A DNA stretch of 64,000 nucleotides, from the NCBI GenBank assembly GCA_030949325.1, contig JAUZSQ010000084.1, positions 1 to 64,000 on the forward strand, in the 5' to 3' direction. Source of the DNA: Sulfurovum sp. (GTDB lineage Bacteria; Campylobacterota; Campylobacteria; Campylobacterales; Sulfurovaceae). How positions within the stretch are numbered: the stretch's first letter is position 1; every line of letters begins with the position of its first letter. Shown here piece by piece: positions 58,778 through 64,000 of this stretch. The translations under genes were made by a program, and so were the position numbers. The notes beneath the pieces were generated by a model. It did no database searches. It saw only the letters and a program-made list of their open reading frames with translations, and was not told where the DNA came from.

Positions 58778-59002
58778 TTAAACAGTTTCTTTTTTGACTT
58801 CTGTTGTCGTATTAACTTTTGGTGTTTCTTTTGTCTCTTCTTTAGAAGCTATTTCCGTTGGTTCATCATCTTTAATCGCTTTTTTGAAGTCCTTAATTCC
58901 TCTACCCATACCTTTGGCTAAATCTGGAATCTTTTTTGCTCCAAAGAGAAGCACAACAATCGCCAATATAATAAATAGTTCTGGCATACCTGGCATACCC
59001 AT
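58778..59002 (-). CDS. tatA: Twin-arginine translocase subunit TatA
   Basis: 74 residues: N-terminal helix [27 protein letters not shown], amphipathic helix [11 protein letters not shown] and a charged Thr/Glu/Lys tail. The [14 protein letters not shown] line is the TatA/E signature. Between gmk and argS, the usual Campylobacter neighbourhood. Confidence 0.93.
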   Translation of the reverse strand: MGMPGMPELFIILAIVVLLFGAKKIPDLAKGMGRGIKDFKKAIKDDEPTEIASKEETKETPKVNTTTEVKKETV

Positions 59003-59066
59003 GTCAATCCTTTAATTTGCTACGAAGAGCATTAATTTGGGTAATTATACTCCAATTAATTTAAGT

Positions 59067-59684
59067 TTACTCTTTACTAAACCATTCGAGGATAAATTTT
59101 GCCTTATCTTCACTATTTTGTTTCAATCTAGCAACATTAGCGACCATAATAAACTCTTGCACGGCTTGGTCTAAAGCATCGTTCACAATGAGAAAGTCAT
59201 ATTCATCTATGGCTTCAATTTCACTTTTGGCATTTTGGAGACGCTGCACTATCACCGATTCATTATCCGTACACCTTGCACGAAGCCTTTGCTCTAGTGC
59301 CTCAAGCGTAGAGGGGGTAATAAAAGCAGATGTCGTAATCGCATTCATTTTCGCACGAACGAGTCTATGCCCTTGTACATCTATATCAAAGATGACCAAT
59401 TTTCCTTGGGATAAAGCGATGCGTACAGGCTTCAAAGAGGTACCATAATAGTTACCATGCACCGTAGCATACTCTAAAAAATCTCCTGCTTTAATGTCTT
59501 CTTCAAAATCTTCTTTGCTCACAAAAAAATAATCTACGCCTTCTTTTTCTCCCACTCTAGGTTTGCGTGTCGTGGTCGAAATCGAAAAGTAATAGTCTCC
59601 AATAGCATCAGATGCACCTTGAATCAGTGTACTCTTCCCTGCTCCACTAGGACCTGACAAGAGTAGAATTGCCCCTTTTTTCAT
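59067..59684 (-). CDS. gmk: Guanylate kinase
   Basis: 205 residues. P-loop LLLSGPSGAGKSTLIQGA, then STTTRKPRVGEKEGVDYFFV (GMP-binding) and DIDVQGHRLVRAKM. Standard length. The upstream gene ends 5 bp before it. Confidence 0.96.
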   Translation of the reverse strand: MKKGAILLLSGPSGAGKSTLIQGASDAIGDYYFSISTTTRKPRVGEKEGVDYFFVSKEDFEEDIKAGDFLEYATVHGNYYGTSLKPVRIALSQGKLVIFDIDVQGHRLVRAKMNAITTSAFITPSTLEALEQRLRARCTDNESVIVQRLQNAKSEIEAIDEYDFLIVNDALDQAVQEFIMVANVARLKQNSEDKAKFILEWFSKE

Positions 59685-59689
59685 CTATA

Positions 59690-60214
59690 TTACTCCTCTA
59701 GCTTAATGTCTAAGGCTATCGTCTTACCTTTAAAGAATGCATTTTGTTGTTGCTTTGTCATTCTTTTGAGTGCTTTTTTTACAGACTTTTTAAGTACTTT
59801 ATCCCTAGATTTCTTACTTGGTTTTTCTTCTTGTATTTCCATATCAAGTAAGTACTTAATGGTTTCTATCTCTTCTATATTTAAGACATTGAGTGCATTC
59901 TTCTTCTGCGTAACTTTGTCTAAAAGCTCTGTCACTTGCAAAGGTAAAAAAGGTTTTTGTATGGTCTTATCAAAACCTTTGACTTCTTTACTCTTATAAG
60001 AAAGGCATATTTTTTGTATCGATTCTTGCTTTTCTAAGGCTTTATATAGTTTTGTATTACCTAAGGCTTCATCTACAAAGACGATATCATAACTATCATC
60101 AATAGACCCCTCTACAAAAGTAACCTCATCTAACCTCATCGTTGTTGACTTTATACACAAGGTAAATAGATTCGAGACTACAGGGTTTGTGTTGATTAAT
60201 AAAATATGTATCAT
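59690..60214 (-). CDS. Receiver-like N-terminus with basic coiled C-terminus, unknown
   Basis: About 174 residues. The first 105 residues (MIHILLINTNPVVSNLFTLCI, DIVFVDEALGN, KTIQKPFLPLQVTELLDKV) look like a CheY-type receiver: VFVDEA in place of the phospho-Asp strand and KPFLP as the conserved Lys-Pro. The acidic pocket is not intact (IN-TN at the start), so phosphorylation is doubtful. The rest is Lys/Glu rich helix. Start chosen at 60214 because the ATG at 60229 overlaps the GGAGG ribosome site. Upstream of gmk and tatA in one operon. Confidence 0.6.
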   Translation of the reverse strand: MIHILLINTNPVVSNLFTLCIKSTTMRLDEVTFVEGSIDDSYDIVFVDEALGNTKLYKALEKQESIQKICLSYKSKEVKGFDKTIQKPFLPLQVTELLDKVTQKKNALNVLNIEEIETIKYLLDMEIQEEKPSKKSRDKVLKKSVKKALKRMTKQQQNAFFKGKTIALDIKLEE

Positions 60215-60359
60215 GTCCTTTCCCTCCATATTAAGTAGATATATTATAGTATAACTCTAATTAGGGCTTGATTTCAACCCTTAGGGTATAACCATAAGTC
60301 AAAGTAGTATATACTACTATTCTTTTAGCTCAAAATGAATATAAGGTGTATATACAACC

Positions 60360-60992
60360 ATGATAAAATATTTTTCTCTCTTCTTTGTCCTTGTCCTTCT
60401 TGCACAAGCCAATCAAGTCAACCTTACCCCCACACTTCCTGCTATTGATATGACACTTGATGGTAAGAAGATACATATCTCTCGTATGCAAGACAGTAAC
60501 CACAAGCTTCGCAATGAATACACCCTCACTTCACGGCTCTCTCCACCTTTTGAGATACAACCTTATAGCATGATGGAGGGGATTGAAACTATCTCCGAAC
60601 TTGAAGTCTTTGATTTTATTCAACATAAGCTCAAAAAAGGTGCCTTACTCATTGATGCAAGACTAGAATCGTGGTTTTATCAGTCGAGTATCCCTGCGGC
60701 AATTAATATACCTTTTCCTTCTATCTCGGCTATGGACAATAATGCTACATTAGAACGCTTAGGTATTCTCCATGATACAGATACCTTGGATTTTTCACAA
60801 GCTAAAGATTTACTCATTTTTGATAATGGTCCATGGTGTCCACAAGCTACCTTACATATAGAAGCACTTGTCACACTTGGCTACCCCAAAGAAAAGATTA
60901 TTTACTATCGAGGAGGTATGCAATACTGGAGTATATTAGGCTTAATCTATGCCTACCCCAAAGAAGTACCTACGAACAAAGGAACGCATTAA
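60360..60992 (+). CDS. Exported rhodanese-like protein
   Basis: 210 residues with signal peptide MIKYFSLFFVLVLLAQA. Rhodanese-like core: ALLIDARLESWFYQSSIPAAINIPF, the loop LLIFDNGPWCPQA with a Cys in the expected active-site position, and IIYYRGGMQYWSILGL. A paralogue of 61929-62585; the two flank a LysM protein. Its stop overlaps the next ATG (TAATG), giving tight coupling. Sulfur-transfer or redox role is inferred. Confidence 0.8.
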   Translation: MIKYFSLFFVLVLLAQANQVNLTPTLPAIDMTLDGKKIHISRMQDSNHKLRNEYTLTSRLSPPFEIQPYSMMEGIETISELEVFDFIQHKLKKGALLIDARLESWFYQSSIPAAINIPFPSISAMDNNATLERLGILHDTDTLDFSQAKDLLIFDNGPWCPQATLHIEALVTLGYPKEKIIYYRGGMQYWSILGLIYAYPKEVPTNKGTH

Positions 60993-61932
60993 TGTCCAAT
61001 GATTATTACCAAGATTATTTAGCACAAACCAATACTAACTTAAGACAAAGTACCCTCTTATCCCAAGAAAAAAAGGTTAGTAGCTCCAAAAAAACCATAT
61101 TTCTTGTAGTACTATTATTGGTTTTAGTAGGTCAAGGCTATTATTTATGGCAAGAAAATACCCAAACACAACCTAGTATTACCCATCCTATAGAGACCCT
61201 ATTACCCATGGATATCAAAGAGACTATCACCCAAGTCATCAAGGTCATACCCCAAGAGCCTCTCTCTACAGAAGAAAACCTATCTACAGACAAGAACCTC
61301 TCTCAAGTAGTGCTTGTCAAAACAGTAGAAAGTATAGAAACCGTGTTAGAATTACCAAAAGTAGTGATGATACCCAAAGCAACTCCTCTAAAAACGGTTG
61401 AAGCCATTGAGAAAATTGAAGTTGAAGTTGACGAAAAAGTAATTGAAGAAAAAGTAATTGAAGAAGAAGAGAAGCACTTGAAGAAGAAGTCGAAGTTCAA
61501 GTTGAAGTAGTAGTTGAAACAAAAACCACAGCACCTCATCCTATGGAGACACTATTACTTCATAGTATTAAAGCCAGTAATACACATAGTAGTGCAGAAG
61601 ATATTGACACCTTTAACAAAGTCATTATTGAACATAATACTAGCCATACCCCTCTATCTACTACATTAGCAACACTCATCAAAACATCTAAGACACTAAA
61701 AAATACCTATACAAAAGCCCTCAAAGTAGAAGCAGAGGTAAGAAAAGAAGAAATGCGATATGTTACAGTCAAAAGTGGAGATAGCCTCTTCAAGATTGCC
61801 AAACGTATTTATGGAGATGCGATGAAATATACACTTATTTTTGAAGCAAATTCTGATGTTTTGAAAAAGAGTACCGATTTATCTATTGGTCAAAAATTAA
61901 GAGTACCCCAACTAAAAGAGAGTCAAAAATGA
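60992..61932 (+). CDS. Membrane-anchored LysM-domain protein (frameshifted)
   Basis: A single N-terminal helix (TIFLVVLLLVLVGQGYYLW) leads to a long Thr/Glu/Val-rich stalk with strongly repetitive acidic segments (EKVIEEKVIEEEE...EEEVEVQVEVVVE). It ends in a C-terminal LysM domain (MRYVTVKSGDSLFKIAKRIYGDAMKYTLIFEANSD), which binds peptidoglycan. The frame slips inside the GAAGAA repeat near 61465-61472. Probably tethers the rhodanese partners' operon to the cell wall; inference. Confidence 0.8.
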
Positions 61933-62585
61933 TACGTATTTTATCCACTATTCTAGTCTTAGCCCCCGTTCTACTCTTCGCAGAACCTACACCTATAGAA
62001 AAGATAACTGTCAAGATAAACAAAGATATACCCTATGTCAACGCATTCGATGGCACAAAAGCAATCCAAGTCAAAAGGATTCAAGACCCTGCATACAAAC
62101 TCACCGATGACTTTACCAAAACCTCACGTCCTTGTCCTCCTTTTTGTATTCAACCTACTTCTGTGGCTAAGGATGTCAAAAATATTGCTGAGCTTGAACT
62201 CTTGGAATTTATCCGCCATGATGTACCTAAGGGAACAGGTCTACTCATTGATGCACGTTTACCCAATTGGTATATCATTGAGACCATACCCTCAGCACTG
62301 AACCTGCCTTTTACGCGTGTCAAGGGGAGTACTAAAGCCTCTATGTTAGAGATATTCAAACTCTTTGGTATGACTGTCAAAGAGACAGGAGTATGGGACT
62401 TTTCTACAGCCAAGAAATTGGCTATATTTTGTAATGGAGTATGGTGTGAACAATCCAAGCATCTCATTACAGGGCTACTCAAACATGGCTATCCCAAAGA
62501 GCTACTCTACTACTATAGAAGTGGATTCCAAGGATGGAAGCTATTGGGACTTACCACCGTGATACACGAAGGAAAAATGAGATAA
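61929..62585 (+). CDS. Exported rhodanese-like protein, second copy
   Basis: 218 residues, signal peptide MIRILSTILVLAPVLLFA. The core is GLLIDARLPNWYIIETIPSALNLPF, active-site loop LAIFCNGVWCEQSKH and YYYRSGFQGWKLLGL. It also carries a Cys pair RPCPPFCIQP not present in the first copy, which could form a disulfide. Overlaps the LysM gene by 4 bp. Third gene of the operon. Confidence 0.8.
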   Translation: MIRILSTILVLAPVLLFAEPTPIEKITVKINKDIPYVNAFDGTKAIQVKRIQDPAYKLTDDFTKTSRPCPPFCIQPTSVAKDVKNIAELELLEFIRHDVPKGTGLLIDARLPNWYIIETIPSALNLPFTRVKGSTKASMLEIFKLFGMTVKETGVWDFSTAKKLAIFCNGVWCEQSKHLITGLLKHGYPKELLYYYRSGFQGWKLLGLTTVIHEGKMR

Positions 62586-62613
62586 TACCTCTTATTATTA
62601 TAAAGGATTTTAC

Positions 62614-63108
62614 ATGTACAAACTATTTTACACGCTTATCATCAGCCTAGGTTTTACTCTGACACTTCAAGCATCTAATCATACCCCTATGAATAGCAAA
62701 CAAATCAAACAAATGGATCGTAGTTACAATAAACATAAAACCATCAAGAGAAATTTTAAAAACCAAAAAGACTTTCAACGTAAACAGGGTAATAGCTATC
62801 AAAATGGTAAAAATTATCACCCCAATGCCTACTACCCTCAAGAGAGTATAAGACAAAGAGGCTATCCCTATAGTAAAAGAGGTTGGGAATTAGCCTACCG
62901 TTATGACAGGGCTTCTTTTTATGACAATGAAGGTTTTTATTATGGCTATTTCAATCGCCATGGCTATGAGTTTGAAGATAGATTTTATGCCTATGATAGG
63001 TATTATGGCTATAGAGACAGAGTCAGAGGACGTGGGCTTTTTGACCATAGATATTATATCCCTATGGCAAAAGACTACTATGGGTTTAATCCACGTCCTA
63101 GAAGATAA
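62614..63108 (+). CDS. Exported Tyr/Arg-rich basic protein, unknown
   Basis: 164 residues with signal peptide (LFYTLIISLGFTLTLQA). The mature part is rich in Tyr, Arg, Asn and Gly (YRYDRASFYDNEGFYYGYFN, YAYDRYYGYRDRVRGRGLF), with no Cys and low complexity; it may bind nucleic acid or cell wall polymers. No family recognised. AAAGGA before the ATG. Confidence 0.65.
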   Translation: MYKLFYTLIISLGFTLTLQASNHTPMNSKQIKQMDRSYNKHKTIKRNFKNQKDFQRKQGNSYQNGKNYHPNAYYPQESIRQRGYPYSKRGWELAYRYDRASFYDNEGFYYGYFNRHGYEFEDRFYAYDRYYGYRDRVRGRGLFDHRYYIPMAKDYYGFNPRPRR

Positions 63109-63123
63109 TCAATGATACTATGC

Positions 63124-63705
63124 CTAAACAGATTGAGGATTAATCATCCCCGTAAAGGTCAAAAGCTTTTCCCATACATCACTATCTGACCATTCACTTT
63201 GTATTTGTGGAGAAAATTTTATATCTTCTAGGGCAATCTTCCCCATCAATACAGAGTGTGCATCTTGGGCAAACCCTTGTGCATAGCCTGTCTCTGTTTC
63301 ATGTACAATAATACTATGTAACTTCACATCTTTTTCACCATTTTGCATAATCGTACAAGCAATCACCCGTTCTACAATAAGATAAATAACACGAGAAAAC
63401 TGTTCAGCCGAAGGAGATACTGGCAATTCTATCCATCTTTTACTATGGGTTTTCATACTTTGGATATATCCTATATCATCTTTGCTCCACAGCGTAATTG
63501 CATGGTCAAAAGAATCAATAAGTTCTTTAATCGTACGCTTGGTTAAACCAAAGTCATAGACCATTTGTCCATCATCAAGATAATTGGATTCTAGTAAAAC
63601 TTCAATTTTGTACGAGTGTCCATGAATATTTTCACTACAGCGTTGTGTGGTACAATCACGCACAATATGGGCATTTTCAAATTTAAAAAGTTTACGTATG
63701 AGCAT
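63124..63705 (-). CDS. queD: 6-carboxytetrahydropterin synthase (QueD-like)
   Basis: 193 residues, PTPS/QueD fold. Zinc ligands are His in FENAHIV and HxH in ENIHGHSYKIEVLLE; MVYDFGLTKRTIKELIDSFDHAITLW holds the catalytic Asp-His and VHETETGYAQ the pterin-binding Glu. The protein is longer than typical QueD (about 120 residues) because of an insertion after DHAITLW, as in other Campylobacterota. Role in queuosine synthesis inferred. Confidence 0.85.
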   Translation of the reverse strand: MLIRKLFKFENAHIVRDCTTQRCSENIHGHSYKIEVLLESNYLDDGQMVYDFGLTKRTIKELIDSFDHAITLWSKDDIGYIQSMKTHSKRWIELPVSPSAEQFSRVIYLIVERVIACTIMQNGEKDVKLHSIIVHETETGYAQGFAQDAHSVLMGKIALEDIKFSPQIQSEWSDSDVWEKLLTFTGMINPQSV

Positions 63706-63843
63706 CGCTTATCCTTAGTCATAAAGTCTATCCACGATAGTAACGAATATTTCTGTCAAAGAGCTAAAGTCTCTCTCTTCGGCAAAGAGACAATAGACTA
63801 ATTTTTGGCTATACTATGACTATTATTATCAAAAAGGGTCTCT

Positions 63844-64000
63844 ATGACTAGTATTGTATCTCTCTCCTACAAAGAACTATTGGCTACATTTAAACATATA
63901 CTAAAACAAAATAAACTCAAATTTACCAACCAAAGAGAAATTGTACTCTACACACTCTACACCAATACCCAACACTTCACCTCCGAAGACCTCTACCTAC
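63844..64000 (+). CDS. Fur-family metalloregulator, partial (cut by window end)
   Basis: The first 52 residues of a Fur-family protein: helix KELLATFKHILKQNKLKFTNQREIVLYTLY and HFTSEDLYL, the winged-helix start of Fur/PerR/Zur proteins. The metal-binding half lies outside the window, so the subtype is unknown. ATG at 63844 follows GGTCTCT; AAGGG is 6 bp upstream. Confidence 0.75.
   Translation, partial: MTSIVSLSYKELLATFKHILKQNKLKFTNQREIVLYTLYTNTQHFTSEDLYL

Overview
The window looks like the chromosome of a free-living member of the Campylobacterota (Sulfurovum/Sulfurimonas-like; genus not certain). Evidence is the gene content and order: a PgbA-type protein next to glcD and an M23 peptidase, a Campylobacter-type major outer membrane porin, an HP0268-family protein beside miaB, the gap-pgk-tpiA block diverging from nadD-rsfS, argS-tatA-gmk, and rpe-trpF-dnaQ-like. 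Base composition is AT-rich with compact, often overlapping genes.

Layout. 1-1.5 kb: the end of an IS66 copy that cuts a REP-associated transposase (RAYT) gene, with REP-like palindromes. 1.5-13.4 kb: core genes (NUDIX hydrolase, M23 peptidase, PgbA-like, glcD, YihY, comEC, dnaB with a mini-intein in its P-loop, ispG, two type IV pilin-like genes, priA). 13.5-19.5 kb: an AT-rich six-gene surface-glycan cluster, followed by a third pilin. 20-25.9 kb: uvrB, ppk, a gamma-carbonic-anhydrase-like gene and an EI24-type membrane protein. 26-31.6 kb: an accessory island of mobile elements (MITE-like element, IS200-type, second IS66 copy, RAYT with REPs, IS3-type). 31.6-34.6 kb: a large secreted lipase-like gene. 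34.7-63.7 kb: mainly housekeeping genes (rpe/trpF, gpmI, mraY/murD, tRNA-Phe, porin, rimO/tilS, miaB, nusA, an exported nickel superoxide dismutase, glycolytic block, argS/tatA/gmk, rhodanese-LysM-rhodanese operon, queD), ending in a partial fur-family gene.

The most interesting system lies in the island at 28.2-30.3 kb: a dismantled diversity-generating retroelement (DGR). On the minus strand the order is a DUF1566-type target gene ending in a variable repeat (VR), an intact avd accessory gene, a template repeat (TR), and the first 39 codons of a probable reverse transcriptase. Over 135 bp VR and TR differ at 14 positions, and every difference is at an adenine of the TR coding strand, the hallmark of DGR mutagenic retrohoming. 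A RAYT/REP unit sits between TR and RT, IS66 truncates the RT, and IS3 abuts the 5' end of the target.

A second window-wide feature is a high density of single-base frameshifts, often in or beside short homopolymers, including essential genes (dnaB, nusA, rimO). This most likely reflects uncorrected sequencing errors rather than biology. Genes broken only in this way are annotated across the frameshift as single genes.
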